From contig NC_089313.1 in NCBI RefSeq assembly GCF_036669915.1, positions 2,253,085 to 2,317,084 on the forward strand: a stretch of DNA of 64,000 nucleotides, given 5' to 3'. Position 1 is the first letter of the stretch, and the number at the start of each line of letters is the position of its first letter. This document shows, in pieces, positions 48,301 to 58,719 of the stretch. The translations under genes and the position numbers were made by a program. Under the pieces are notes generated by a model. It saw only the letters and a list, made by a program, of their open reading frames with translations. It was not told the DNA's origin and did not search any database. The stretch comes from Pocillopora verrucosa (taxonomy: Eukaryota; Cnidaria; Anthozoa; Scleractinia; Pocilloporidae).

Positions 48301-51300
48301 AACTAACAAAAAGTGCGCAGTCTCGTTTCCATGTCTAGCTTCCACATTCTCATCCGCTACCAGTGCAGCCTGCAAGTACTTGTGGGCGACGAGTTCCGTA
48401 GGTGAAGTTCTACTGAATATGTCGTAATTCTTGCCTGATTCGGTGGAGCTCGAAGCAACACCTGAAATGTTCAGAGAACATAGAAGAGAAAAGTCATTAT
48501 TTTTCGTCCGGAAGACGAGGAGGGGGGTTGCGGGCGGGGCGGAAGTCGGAGGTTTCTGGTCAAATCACGATGAGATTACATGATCTCCCCATTAAGCTGT
48601 GTAATGTTTTCACGATACATTCTCATTGGTAGTCAATTTTTAACACACCCACCTTAAAACTCTATTCAAGACGATTGAGCGCGCTCCGTATAACCTAGTA
48701 GTTTTCTGTCTGCCAAAAAATTTCTAAATTCGAAGACTGAATTTTTCAACCAATAAACATCAAAGGAAACGAACCACACTTTCCAACATGTTGGGGCTAA
48801 AAGGCCTGCCCATACCTGATGAATCAAGGCAGTGTAGGGATGTTGCTGATTTTCTGTAAACAAGGTGTGGCTTGGCGGCGTTCCTGATAGTCACGTGTTT
48901 TGCCAGATGGTTAGGAAGTGGATGGATGAAGAACGTATCATTCGATAAAGATATCATTCCTGTCTGCAAGATAAAATGAGGGTTTCCACAAGGGATACTT
49001 CACGGTCTTATTACACATGAGCATCACCGTGAATTTAGGGGCGTGTCATTGTTTATCGCTTGGGGAGCTGGAGAGAGGAGGGGGGGGGGGGAGTCCGGAG
49101 GGATCACATGGTTTTTAGAAAATTGACTGCCAATTAACTACCAAGGAGTGAAGGGGGGAGGGGGGGGGAGGAGGAGGGTCATGGCATTATGGGAGGATCA
49201 CGTGAATTTTATCGGGACACAAGCAAACTCCTTCAACCCCCAGGCGATCAATATTGATTGGTCTCTTAACAGGAATCGTTCCCCGATTCCCATGATGCAA
49301 TAAATTAGATTTGTTTAAGTGACCCCAATCACAGTTTCAGCGCTGTAAATCTCTTGAACTGAATGAGCATGGCTCAATTTATTTTCTACAGGAATTTTCC
49401 GAGGGGGTGGTGGAAATTTCCTATCCTTGGTGAATAATGTTAATTGTGAATATGAAAGCGATCATATATTCACAGTCCTGTACAGGCATAAATTTTTTTT
49501 TCAGGCCTCATTTTCACTGCTGCTAGTGACACGTAGTAGTAAGTAGTGTTCATTCACTGCGAATATCGCTTTCATATTTACGTCTTTTAATATCCGCAGT
49601 TCAAATATATGACTTTCATATATTCACAGTCGTTTAATGTTATCTGCGAAGCTGGACAAAAATCAAACAGTAAAGAAAAGCTTTTACCGTTCTTACAATA
49701 GTATTACTCAGTAATCACTAACCAGTCCTCTTGCATTGCTCAAAGCCACAAAAGAGTTTGGATCAGAAATGTCTCTTCCATGAAAAAATGAGTCGGACTG
49801 GACAGGCGTCCTTGTGACGTCACCGTTATTATGTCGCGTCTCAAGCTCCAGGCCAGGTTTCGCCAATTGCGTGTTTCTTGCTAGTTTCAAATGCATTTTG
49901 CTCCCAAAAGCGTCCATTTTGTAGTGCCAATCTTCCCCCGCGTGAGCATCGCGCTTGTGTCTCTCGTGAAGTGTATGTGTCACGAAGTCGCCATTTTGGT
50001 TTGACTGATAAGGCGCGGTTACCTCATATTCAGGTACTGAAAGATAAAGCTGAACGTTTCGGAAATTGGTTGCGCTCTTTTACATTACACTGTAAAATTT
50101 ATTGTGCAAAGACCGCAAGAAAATATTGCTTGAATTAATTTTTTTTTGAAAGTTAAAAACTGCTTTTTATCACGAGGTTATATTTAAATCCAATCAAATC
50201 ATAATGTTTATCGTGAACAAGAACACCTAAGTAGACGTCTGAGGTTATCCCTATTGAGGACGTTCTCTAAATAAAATATAAAATAATCTGTCATAAAAAC
50301 AGAATCGTAAGAACTAGCGAGAGTTGAGCTTACATTACAAAACTTCCTTAATTTACTTCGAAATCCTCGCATATAAATGAATCACTGTTTTGACGGTTTC
50401 AGGATGAAAGAAGACCCTTACCATCCGCAAAATTCTGGACGCCAAACAGCCGCTGTATCTCCATATCTGTCATGTGATGATGAAGGGGCTAGGGAATGGA
50501 GGGGAAAGTTATAAGAAGCAATATCGGCTGAGGCAAATAAAAAGTTGGCTTCTAAAGCCAGATACTACAAGAATAGGCCATTTTACAGTTGTGTGCTTAG
50601 TTGCCAAGCCTTTGATTTGGAGTGAGGCTGAAGGTGACCTTGTTGTGATAGAGACCAGTATCTAGTTAGCATGATAACAAAGTAATTTGCATTTGAAAAG
50701 CAGCAAGGTTTGTATCATAACAAGGTCACCCTTAGCCTCATTCCTGTTCAAAGGCTTGGCAACCAAGCTCACAACTGTAAAATGGACTATTGACCTATAT
50801 TCTTTTGCGCTGCCGTCTTCGCGTAAAAATAAAAAGAGCATGCAAATTATCAAGAGATTGAAGCGTGGCACGTGCAAATCATGCTTAGAACAAAAGTTAT
50901 TTGAAAAGAAGGCGTGCTTTGGCTTGAACTCAAAAATTTCACATTCAAGAGTGGTCTGGTTTTTTTTCGAAGAGGCCTAAGTGAAAAGGATTTGGAAAAT
51001 TCTTGCTCGTGTTCTTTATTTTCAGCTTAAAGGAAACGTTGGGAACGACTTAAATGAATAGTTTGTGTAAAATTAAATTTCGTGACGAAAAAAGTAATAT
51101 TACTCCAACTTTGAACTAACTTTTTCCTCTTTTATATCATTCTCATTGTTTTATCATTTGCTCGCTTGATTATGTGATGCTGAAGTGATACCTTCACATT
51201 CCTAAATTCAAATACATTTCTGAAGATTTCATTAAAATTTTTAATGAAATTATTAAAGTTGAACTTAGATGTAACCAAACCATATTGGCTGAATATATAG

Positions 51301-52237
51301 GAAAAGAAAAATGTTTTAAATAACTTTATGTTGAAAGAGATCGGCTAAAGTTTCTTTTTACTTTCATTTATAACGAGATGATCCTAAAGCTATCTAACAC
51401 ATGCCCTACCTTTTTGTTTTCGGTTAAGGCTGTACCTGCGAACATCATTAAAATTACAAGTGTCATTTCCATTGATAATTGGTGTGTAGATATAAAACAT
51501 TTTAAAATTATAGATGTATTGGTGTTTGTATTTTTATTTCCTTCATTTCAATAATTACAAACTTTTTGAATAATTACAGAGAAGAGAAAGAAATAGGACA
51601 GAGCGTTTAACGTAGCGAGCAAATTAGATGCCCTTAAAGTTAAATTACAGTTTTTCAGATAGTAATAAAAACGATACAAATAGGAGACGGAAAGAGGAGC
51701 CTCACATTCAACAACAGATAGATAAATAGTACAAGGTCAAAGGAGGACGGCAATCGGCTAAACTGCAGAAGAACCTGTCACTCATTTACATGTCATTGAA
51801 TAAGAATTAGAGCGTCTATTGTGTTAAGCCTCGTTCTTGAAAGCCTCACGTCACATGTAAATGAGGTGGACCAAAGTGGCAGGGTATTCTGCAGTTACTC
51901 CCGGCAATCAATATTGAGGAAAGTAGTAAAAATATTGGTGCTAAACAACTTAACATGTTACTTTTCCATGAACGCAATATTTAAGAACTTTTGTAAGACA
52001 ACTAAAGAATGAAGATAGATGGTATACTTCAAGGAAACTTGGTCGAAAACGCTTGCTGAAAACGTTGGCAATTAAATTCCGTGAGATTGCTGGCGTATGC
52101 AATTTTGCGCTCATGGTTGGCTCTCGTTCTAAGCAACACAAGTAAAACTCGACCCTACACTTACCAGACATCAAGAAGATGATTGCGACCAGGCGGCTAA
52201 CAAAGGAAACGATCTTTAGAATGATATGCATATTCAT
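33518..52237 (-). CDS. ADAMTS: ADAMTS metalloprotease with extra C-terminal Cys modules; one frameshift
   Basis: Secreted zinc metalloprotease acting on extracellular matrix. Twenty-five exons are placed; all phases agree once one extra base in exon 9 is discounted, giving 3522 nt (about 1173 aa). Order: signal peptide (exon 1, 52237-52165), prodomain (50466-50422, 50036-49723, 48963-48816), reprolysin catalytic domain, disintegrin-like region, TSP1, Cys-rich domain, spacer, three TSP1 repeats and two four-Cys modules. Exon lists are in the sub-feature entries. The prodomain shows [13 protein letters not shown] and a SNARGL...TGMISLS segment with a later candidate Cys-switch (SLHCLD); no clear furin RXKR site was seen. 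AATAAA overlaps the stop at 33518-33523. The least certain calls are the 14-nt microexon 46193-46180, exon 10's donor, and whether 33518 is the true end. The subfamily cannot be assigned. Confidence 0.88.
36690..36741. repeat. Hairpin: 20-bp perfect inverted repeat
   Basis: Arms CTTGTCACGAGCGTGGGACA (36690-36709) and its exact reverse complement (36722-36741) with a 12-base T-rich loop, in an ADAMTS intron. Possibly the end of a foldback element or a U-turn insertion. Confidence 0.9.
41629..41890 (+). repeat. (CAGT)n microsatellite interrupted by a dispersed repeat
   Basis: Runs of CAGT with CTAT and CAAT variants at both sides of about 41697-41790, where a piece of the GACGAAGG-hairpin family (CTCGAAACGTCAACTCTTTA) is embedded. 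It lies in an ADAMTS intron. Confidence 0.8.
41961..42457 (-). mobile_element. tRNA-derived SINE with 8-bp target duplication
   Basis: On the minus strand the element starts near 42457 with a tRNA-like head carrying box A TAGCTCAGTTGG (within 42448-42431) and box B GGTTCGAGCCC (within 42404-42393). A body of about 330 bp follows, then TTGTAAACCGCCTTGAGACA...GCGGTATATAAATACAC and an (ATTC)n tail at 41961-42000. CATACGTT flanks it at 41953-41960 and 42458-42465. It lies in an ADAMTS intron. Confidence 0.85.
43805..44110 (-). mobile_element. 3' end of a non-LTR retrotransposon (RT C-terminus)
   Basis: On the minus strand a frame ending in TAG at 43930 encodes a segment with [18 protein letters not shown] and [14 protein letters not shown], the hallmark C-terminus of CR1/L2/jockey-type LINE polyproteins. 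It is followed by a 3' UTR ending TTGTAAATCGTCATGGAC...GCGCTATATAAATG, resembling the SINE tail at 41961-42070. 5'-truncated; the upstream limit is uncertain (it may extend to about 44230). Confidence 0.75.
45718..45860 (-). mobile_element. Dispersed GACGAAGG-hairpin repeat next to ADAMTS exon 9
   Basis: TTTTATCAACTGAGTTGATA then GGCCACCGTAAAGAGTTT and CGTTTCGAGCGTTAGCCCTT, as in the other copies. It begins only about 10 bases upstream of the exon 9 acceptor (45709/45710), so the branch-point and pyrimidine region of that intron is element sequence. Confidence 0.55.
46963..47133 (+). pseudogene. THAP-domain exon fragment (transposon-type)
   Basis: A 56-codon + strand frame starting [18 protein letters not shown] and continuing with GFYRKPP. 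Cys-x4-Cys near the start, with the Phe and Pro-Pro, fits the first half of a THAP zinc finger (C2CH), found in P-element-like transposases and derived genes. The frame stops at 47131 without the rest of the finger, unless it is spliced (a GT at about 47119 follows GCAAAAA). It lies in an ADAMTS intron on the opposite strand, ending 21 bases from an ADAMTS exon (47154). Probably a broken element. Confidence 0.55.
47522..47735 (+). mobile_element. TTAA-type MITE, third subfamily, uninterrupted copy
   Basis: Starts TTAACCCTTTACATCCTAAT and ends near AGGGTGAAAGGGATAA. Shares long stretches with the copies at 847-1345 (split), 6690-6905 (inverted), 60160-60360 and 20405-20515 (partial). It lies in an ADAMTS intron. 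Confidence 0.55.
50571..50796. mobile_element. Foldback MITE with about 75-bp inverted arms
   Basis: The left arm (about 50572-50650) and right arm (about 50722-50793) are inverted copies: CCATTTTACAGTTGTG pairs with CACAACTGTAAAATGG, and TTGCCAAGCCTTTGA pairs with TCAAAGGCTTGGCAA. The loop is about 70 bases. It lies in ADAMTS intron 1, about 105 bases from exon 2. Coding potential is nil. Confidence 0.85.
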
Positions 52238-53924
52238 TCTGCTGAACGTGAGAAAAAAAGACAGAGAGGACGATTGAAAAATGCATAAGTTTTAATCGTG
52301 AAGTGTGAAAGTCAAGTTTAATCACATAACTAATAAAGTTCATTTCACAAGACCTATTATTATCCTTACAATGAGAAAACAGGCAAGCGACTTGTTTTTC
52401 AGACGAATGAGAACGATCAAACGTTAACTCATACTATCGGTCCAAACCCATAACCTCTTGATTTCTTTATCGTAAAAACTGCTCTAATAGAATATTTTTA
52501 ATCGAAGATAAGATTTCCCACTGCTTCAAAATTTAAACACGTTTAGTATGTAGGTTATCGTGCTCGTGGACTCAACCAGATCTTAACACTTGCGTCTCAA
52601 AAATTAGCAAGAACATCATGAACCTCTTTGGAGGTAAGTTCGTTAGGGAAATTATCATCTTCAAAATATAAAAGCTTTCTCCAGCTCGCCAACTGGGAGA
52701 CTAGTATTTGCGACCTTTGCACAAGTGTTTCTCTAGAGCATGAGGAAAAGGCTAGGAAAAGAATGATAAAATCAAAACATCCTTTCAGCTCACCTCTATC
52801 TAGGTTCCCACTCAGCATGCTTCAGCAAAGTGGCAACCTAGATTTGATCCGTTAACCTTTGTACCTTTTTTGACAATCAAGTTGTTATATCAAGTCATCT
52901 ATACAATTAACAATAGTCGTAATTAGTGCTGTAAGATTGGCAGACGTAAGCATTACCTTTTAGTAACCTGAATCAAATTGTCTGTCCATCGAACTCGCAC
53001 GCTCAAAAAAAAAAAAGGAAAAATTGAAAACTCTTGGCATAGGAACTGCATTTGCTGTGGGAAGAAAGTCGCTATGGGTCAGAGTATAAATAAAAGAAAA
53101 TCTTTTCATGAAACTGAATTATTTATGTACAAATATGTTTTTTTAAATTTGTTACATGATAAAAAAAAACATACTTTGATTTTAAATTTCTCACCTATAA
53201 TCCACCTAGAATTGATTAAAACAAGAATTAATTATTGTATGAGGATCTCAATGGGGTTAACCTATAGCCGTAAAGCGGAAAAAAAAAATTGGCAATCGTA
53301 AAAAATTATAAATTTAAACCGTCAGTCGTAAAAAAAGTTAAGCGTTTAAATTTTTTTTAAACCGGAACGGAAGAAATCAAACGGTAGCTGTAAATGCAAA
53401 GTACGCCATTAACACCCTCTGGTATCACAAATTCGTATATTGTGTGCAAGAAATTCTAGGGGATGTTTTGATGTGGAAGAAGTTGTAAGATCATAAAACG
53501 CTTTGCATTTATCTCCTTTTGTTATCTGTCTAACTAAGTTTAATTAGTCCACGTAAATTGTTTATTAATCACCTATTCAGCCGCTTTCCACACCCGTTTT
53601 TCATCACTTAAGAAGTTTGCATTAAGTAACCTATGGGATATTTGCACAACCTTCCCCTGGCGGCTTTGCTAATCCACCTTGGTCATTAGTCAGATATTTT
53701 TCGAGTTTTTTTGGGGGGTTCACTCTCTTAAGCAGTTCTTCGTTTTCCTTAGTCACCCTTATGCAGTTAAACTATTTCGCCCAGCACCGTAGCAAATGTA
53801 AGTTTTGTTTACGTTCTGTAGTTTTCTTCGTTAATTCTTCGTTATAATTTTGTCAGTTTAGTTCGTAAGTTTAAAGTTTCATAAACACCGACGAATGAAC
53901 CGAACCCGTAGATAACCCGCACCC

Positions 53925-56099
53925 TGTTGAAGTCCTAAATGTAATAACTGTCCTAAATGTAATAAAGTCCTAAATGTAATAACATTTGGTCCTAAATGTA
54001 ATAAAGTCCTAAATGTAATAACACTTAGTCCTAAATGTAATAAGCCTCTTATGCAATCGTTTAACTCCTGCAGTGCATTGTTGTTATGGCGGACATCCAC
54101 ATTGATATGTTAGTGACAGCTGTTGCTCCAAAAAAACCGCTGACCAGTATACATGTCACATTATGGGCCCGCTGATATCAATCAGCGTCTTTTTACTTGC
54201 TAGACATAAGAAATATCAGCAGTCGAAGTATGGTCCTTATAGCGGTTTATTGATCGAGTTGAAGAAAATCATTTCCAGCCCAAAGTGGGCTAGTGCTTGG
54301 CTGGAAGCTCAATAGGATGGAATCGATTGGTACGTAACCATTAAGACTTTTTGGAAAAGAAATTTACTACAATTGATGATGAACTAGCATGCTATTGTTG
54401 ATGTTATCGTTCGTGTTAAAGTCTTTAGAAGTGATGCACCATTTTAGAGCAGTTTTAATGATTTCGCTGTGTCACATGTTAATCCAAAAGAAAATTATTA
54501 TTATCAGTAGCGTTATTGAAATTTTGCACATCAATGTTATTCAGTGTCAATTGATTCTAATGAAGCATTTGAGTTCATTTTTAAGAATGACTATCCTGAT
54601 TTATTCAATTTTGAACCTGGGGTGTTGCATTTCCAGCCCTCTATGGCTTTACTCCACCACAGTAATCAGTTCATGTACCATATGACTATAAGTGGAAACT
54701 GTTGAGCTTTCTTTTTTCATTCATCTATTTATCTATTCATTTTCTCCCCTCACGGCGGGGAGAAGAGGTGAAGACAAAAAATGAAATATAAACTTGAGAT
54801 CAACTTTAAAATGTATGTTTTCCTAATATTTCGGTTCGGGAACTGATGAACCCGTCATAAGGGGCTAAAGGAAAAAAATGAATGGTTCATTAGACCGCCA
54901 ACTGACCATAATGTGTTGGATGGTGTAGCTCAATGGTTCAATTTGACTCTTGCGTGGAAAAAAGGCAACATGTCGAGACCTGTGATCGTGAAATGGGATA
55001 ACATATCATTGGTCAGTCGATATCTTGCTCTGCAAGTCACATTATCATATAGCTAGCAGCGCACGCGGGCAAGATGAAGTGAATCCTGTGTTCTGATTGG
55101 CTACCTGAGCGGGCATGATGGGCCCACCCTCGCCCATTCAGGATCCCCCGTATTGATCCCACGCAAGAAAACTTACAAAGTTCGTAACTTTTGGACAATG
55201 TTTTCATATATACATAGAAAAAATAAACGACCCTTTTGGGTTTATTGTGCTGCAAACACAGTTGGCTTTCACTATCGGCTCTCGAAATAAACAGGCCATT
55301 CTTGATTCTTATCAAAGCGAAATCTTTTGCTATACAATGAATCCTTTAATGATTAAGCCAAGAGAATATAAATTCTCTTGTATGGTCAAGATTACTGGAT
55401 ATTAGCCTCGTTCTTTTTCTACTTTTTTATGGACCGTGACTTCGTCTCAGTCCATAAAAACGCAAAAAAAAAAAAGAACTCGGCCAATATATAGCCATTT
55501 TGACCTCACGTTCGGTCAATAACGCATATGAATATATTTTATGCAAACCCGTACAAATCTGGCAAGGGAAGACAGAACAAAAAATGCCCTTCTGAGCCCA
55601 AAATTTGTCTAACGTATAAGTCGGTGGACTTCTTTTTCCTTGTAACTTGGTTCATCAAGTGTTAACTTCAGCACTGAGGACAGAAGTATTTCGTCAAAAT
55701 CTGTTACACTTAAGAGTCTGAGCCAATGATATAGAGAGAGCTATTAATCAACGTTCTCGTTGCTTCTGCGTCCGTCAATTTGATGCCAAAAGCACATCAG
55801 TATTAGAATAAGGTTTTGTAGCCAATGCTTCTCAACCTACGTCTTTAACAAATAAAAAGCCGCTGATTAATATCAGTGAGCCCGCAATATCCCATAAATA
55901 TTGGTCAGAGGATTCTTTGGTGCAACAGCTGTCACTTTAACATCTCAATGTTAGCGCAGTTAAACGATTGCATAGGAGGCTTATTACATTTAGGACCGAA
56001 CGTTATTACATTTAGGGATTTATTACATTTAGGACCAAATGTTATTACATTTAGGACTTTATTACATTTAGGACAGTTATTACATTTAGGACTTCAACA
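53925..56099. mobile_element. Non-autonomous DNA transposon, long TIRs with subterminal repeats, CACCC duplication
   Basis: The left terminal inverted repeat (about 53925-54205) and right one (about 55855-56099) are inverted copies beginning TGTTGAAGTCCTAAATGTAA. Each carries five to six subterminal copies of TCCTAAATGTAATAA, then CTATGCAATCGTTTAACT, GTGACAGCTGTTGC and a TGATAT(C/T)AATCAGCG stretch. CACCC lies directly outside both ends (53920-53924 and 56100-56104). The left arm has about 30 extra bases (near 54070-54100). The 1.6-kb interior shows no recognisable transposase; a 98-codon frame at 54389 has no motif I know. Confidence 0.85.
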
Positions 56100-56234
56100 C
56101 ACCCCGTGTTTGGCAACTCAAATTTTGGGAAAAGAGTTTTTGAAAAGAAATCGAACGAAATCACAAGTAGAATCTGTAGTTAAGAAAGTTGCTCTATATC
56201 AGTTGCTTCATCGAACGTACACCCGCCTAAAACC

Positions 56235-56430
56235 TTTAACTTCCATAAGTGACCAAGACAAATTTCTCCTTACAATATCAGCCAGGTTAGTGATGAGAAT
56301 GAAGAAAAATATCAATTTGGGGATAATTAGCTGATTCAACATTAAATTCTCTGAACTATAAGAATTGTATGGTTGACAGTAAGGAGAATTACAAACTTGA
56401 TCTGGGAGTTAAAGGGTTAAATCACTAACA
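56235..56430 (+). mobile_element. TTAA-type MITE, second subfamily, inverted relative to 18344
   Basis: Contains AAATTTCTCCTTACAATATCAGC, TAGTGATGAGAATGAAG and a right end CTGGGAGTTAAAGGGTTAA. The left end is unclear. A similar fragment lies at about 41211-41340. Confidence 0.5.
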
Positions 56431-57194
56431 TTGAGCAAACTCTGACAGCAACAGCCAAGAGTAGGTGGCAAAAAGCAAGGATCTAATTGGCAGAACAAAA
56501 GCTCAGCACGTGCGTTTTAAAACTCAATACATTTCTTAGCCGTCCTCTGCAAAACAACGTGAAATCACCAAAAGTTTCTGTAGTCTGAGAACGGAAACCC
56601 CGAAAGCAAATTAACAAAGTTTCCACTGATTTGGAACTCAACGCTGATCACATACTCTATGCTGAACTTGGAGTGTGGCGCCGTTAGAGACGGTAAAAAT
56701 ATCCAGCCATTCACCAAATTCGAACTAAAAATATAGATTCATTTTTTAATCGACGTCTTTCTCGGTCGTGTTACCGTTCTGACCGTCCTTTTGAAAATGG
56801 AAGATACTTTGAATCCTTATCTGATCGACTTAGACTTAAACTTGAATAATCACTGTACATTGTAATAGGTTTTCTGTAAGAGGAAATTTTCCCATTCGAT
56901 CAAAGGAGCCGAAATGATAATCAATAAGACAAAAATGGATCAATAATCGTTTTAGCTTTTTTCCTAAAGTGTGAGGGAAGGGGTTGCCGAAATGAAGTAA
57001 TATATATTCCTTGAAACGGTATAGCACCTGCGAACAGTAAATGACACATTTGGGTGGTGATCACATCATAAGTTGATGTCATATGCAGCAGTTTGTGTGT
57101 AAACTTTGTGTTAAAAACCAAATAAAGTAAAGAGATCTGAGTCAAAATGTCCCTCTCTACTGAGGAAATTAAAGGTAAAGTTTCCTACGAACTG

Positions 57195-57350
57195 ACAAAT
57201 GAATAAAGCGGGTCGTTCGTAAAGTTCGTCCTTCGTCAGTCGCTATGACGAAGGGCGAACGCTCGAAACGCCAGCTTTTTTACTTGTTACGGTGGCCAAT
57301 TGACGTTTTCAACTAAGTTGTTAACACTAAATTACTTACCTACGAACTGA
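57195..57350 (+). mobile_element. Dispersed GACGAAGG-hairpin repeat upstream of the GPCR
   Basis: Contains CCTTCGTCAGTCGCTATGACGAAGG split around a short loop (about 57230-57254), then GCGAACGCTCGAAACGCCAGC and the AACTAAGTTGTT remnant of the inverted motif seen in the other copies. Confidence 0.55.
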
Positions 57351-57663
57351 CTGATTCTAAGAGAATTGCTCTGACGTTTGATCTTCTAGCATGCCTGACA
57401 TTTCAAACAAAGGTGCACCTGATGTTAACTTTGGCATTATTTCCGTCAATCGAATGATTGACAGCAGCACAAACGAGACTTGAAACATTTCGAACAAAAC
57501 CGCTGTAGTATCCATTAGCTGGTATCAATAGGCAATTTGAAAGGGTTCCTTTCAGAGTGTGTGATAAAAATCGAGAGCTGAGGGCCTCCAACGGTACAGG
57601 CATTGCTGTTCACTCTGACGCAGAAAAAATACTTGATCTTCTGACATCACAAGTAACAGCGCC

Positions 57664-58719
57664 ATGTCCAACTCGTCATTCGCAGTGAACTTGAATTTCT
57701 TCTTTTATACACAGCTTGCTACTGGTATCTGTTTGGCGATCCTTTCACCCTTAACAATCGTAAGTAACGCTTTGCTTCTGCTCACTATCTTCAAAGATCC
57801 TCTAAGGTGCTTTCGTACGCCAGCTACCTACTTTATCGTCGCTTTGGCTGTTGTCGACCTTACGACAGGCCTGTTGGTCGAGCCTTTTTTCGTCCTCTAT
57901 CGCTTTGTACGTTATTCAACATGGTCCCTTATCATAGGAGAACCGTACTACACGTTGCGAGAAATTGGAATCTGGCTGTCGTATGTTGGGCTAAACGCGT
58001 CATTTCTACTAGTCCTGGGTCTCATTTCCACGCAGTATCTTGCGATAACATACCCGCATCTCTATCGTTCAATCGTCACAACACGTCGGGTCCTCGCATG
58101 TGTTGTCTCCTGTGTTGGGTACTTCACAGGTTTTATTCTGCTTCAATTCGTTGTATCGCCACAACTGACCCTTTTTCAAGTCGACCTTCACCTCCACTCC
58201 ACGCTTATAACAATCCTCCTTATCGTCGGTTCAGCGATGCTCTTGAGGTCATTTCGCCAATTTGCTAAAACGTCTCGTCGACTCGCAGGAGGGAACAGCA
58301 TCGAACAACGAACCATCCGTGGGCGCGGGAACAAGCCGCAAACAAACAGGATAAGCGAGAGGCAGTTTACCATCGTGACTTTATTTCTGGCAGGAATACT
58401 TATAGTGTGCGCTCTTCCTCATATCATTACACTCCATATCAGATTCTACACAAAAATCGAAACTCGACAAGAGTGGCTTGACTTGTTCGCTGTAATCACA
58501 ATTGGTGACGAGATGATGTTTGTGAAGGTGGCTTTAGACGCGTTCATCTATGCCTGGAGACTTAAGAAATATAGGAGGTCGTTAAAAATGGCGCTGTCTT
58601 GCGGCACCAATATAGTCGAGTCTGAAATAATTGTTGTGAGGACCACGGACAATTTTACCTTTCAACAAGCGAACCCCGAGACGTCGTCGACTCAAGCTAC
58701 CGGTTTTGGTGCAAATTAG
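57664..58719 (+). CDS. Divergent rhodopsin-like (class A) GPCR, intronless
   Basis: A 351-aa seven-transmembrane receptor in a single exon. The start ATG at 57664 lies in GCCATGTCC, with the N-glycosylation site NSS at residues 3-5. TM1 carries the conserved Asn (SNALLLL, N35). TM2 has LAVVDL with the key Asp (D65). The end of TM3 reads TQYLAI (123-128) where most receptors have DRY. TM6 has CALPH (249-253) in place of CWxP. TM7 has DAFIY (292-296) in place of NPxxY, followed by a basic helix 8 (RLKKYRRSLK). The usual Cys at the top of TM3 is absent (EPYYTLREIGIWL). Intronless receptors of this look (melanocortin/adenosine/amine-like group) are abundant in cnidarian genomes; ligand and G protein cannot be inferred. 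It is not a pseudogene by reading frame. Confidence 0.9.
   Translation: MSNSSFAVNLNFFFYTQLATGICLAILSPLTIVSNALLLLTIFKDPLRCFRTPATYFIVALAVVDLTTGLLVEPFFVLYRFVRYSTWSLIIGEPYYTLREIGIWLSYVGLNASFLLVLGLISTQYLAITYPHLYRSIVTTRRVLACVVSCVGYFTGFILLQFVVSPQLTLFQVDLHLHSTLITILLIVGSAMLLRSFRQFAKTSRRLAGGNSIEQRTIRGRGNKPQTNRISERQFTIVTLFLAGILIVCALPHIITLHIRFYTKIETRQEWLDLFAVITIGDEMMFVKVALDAFIYAWRLKKYRRSLKMALSCGTNIVESEIIVVRTTDNFTFQQANPETSSTQATGFGAN

Larger units (their letters stand above)
43348..48461 (-). other. ADAMTS: ADAMTS exons: catalytic domain and disintegrin-like region
   Basis: Exons 48461-48289, 47885-47799, 47278-47154, 46193-46180 (tentative), 45709-45603, 44491-44354, 43724-43562, 43443-43348. They encode [12 protein letters not shown] and [19 protein letters not shown] (early strands), then [10 protein letters not shown], the zinc motif HEVGH (exon 9) continued by GVDHD (exon 10) and the Met-turn NIMAP. 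After that come WSPCSKK, a CLDDPP...CEFLYG stretch and a CGSLYC...PPADGTNCG stretch. Exon 9 is 107 nt where the phases need 106. The intron after 43562 starts with GC. The usual loop between the catalytic strands at exons 7-9 looks about 15 residues short, so an exon in 46194-47153 may be missing from this model. Confidence 0.82.
52238..57663. other. Intergenic region between ADAMTS and the GPCR
   Basis: No gene supported. Holds the ADAMTS promoter (just above 52237), a stretch with repeated GCCGTAAA/AGTCGTAAA words (53260-53400), the 2.2-kb inverted-repeat transposon (53925-56099), a MITE (56235-56430) and a hairpin repeat (57195-57350) shortly before the GPCR. Confidence 0.5.

Noticed and set aside
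50466..50488. Alternative acceptor CCCTAG at 50489 for ADAMTS exon 2
   Set aside because: It has a better pyrimidine tract but is out of phase with the signal-peptide exon; ACAG at 50467 restores phase. It could still be real if another 5' exon exists.
52597..52855. Frames of 73-75 codons on both strands
   Set aside because: No recognisable motif, no clear splice context and no start context; left as non-coding.
54389..54685. 98-codon + strand frame inside the 2.2-kb transposon
   Set aside because: Hydrophobic low-complexity peptide with no transposase motif; not supported as a gene.
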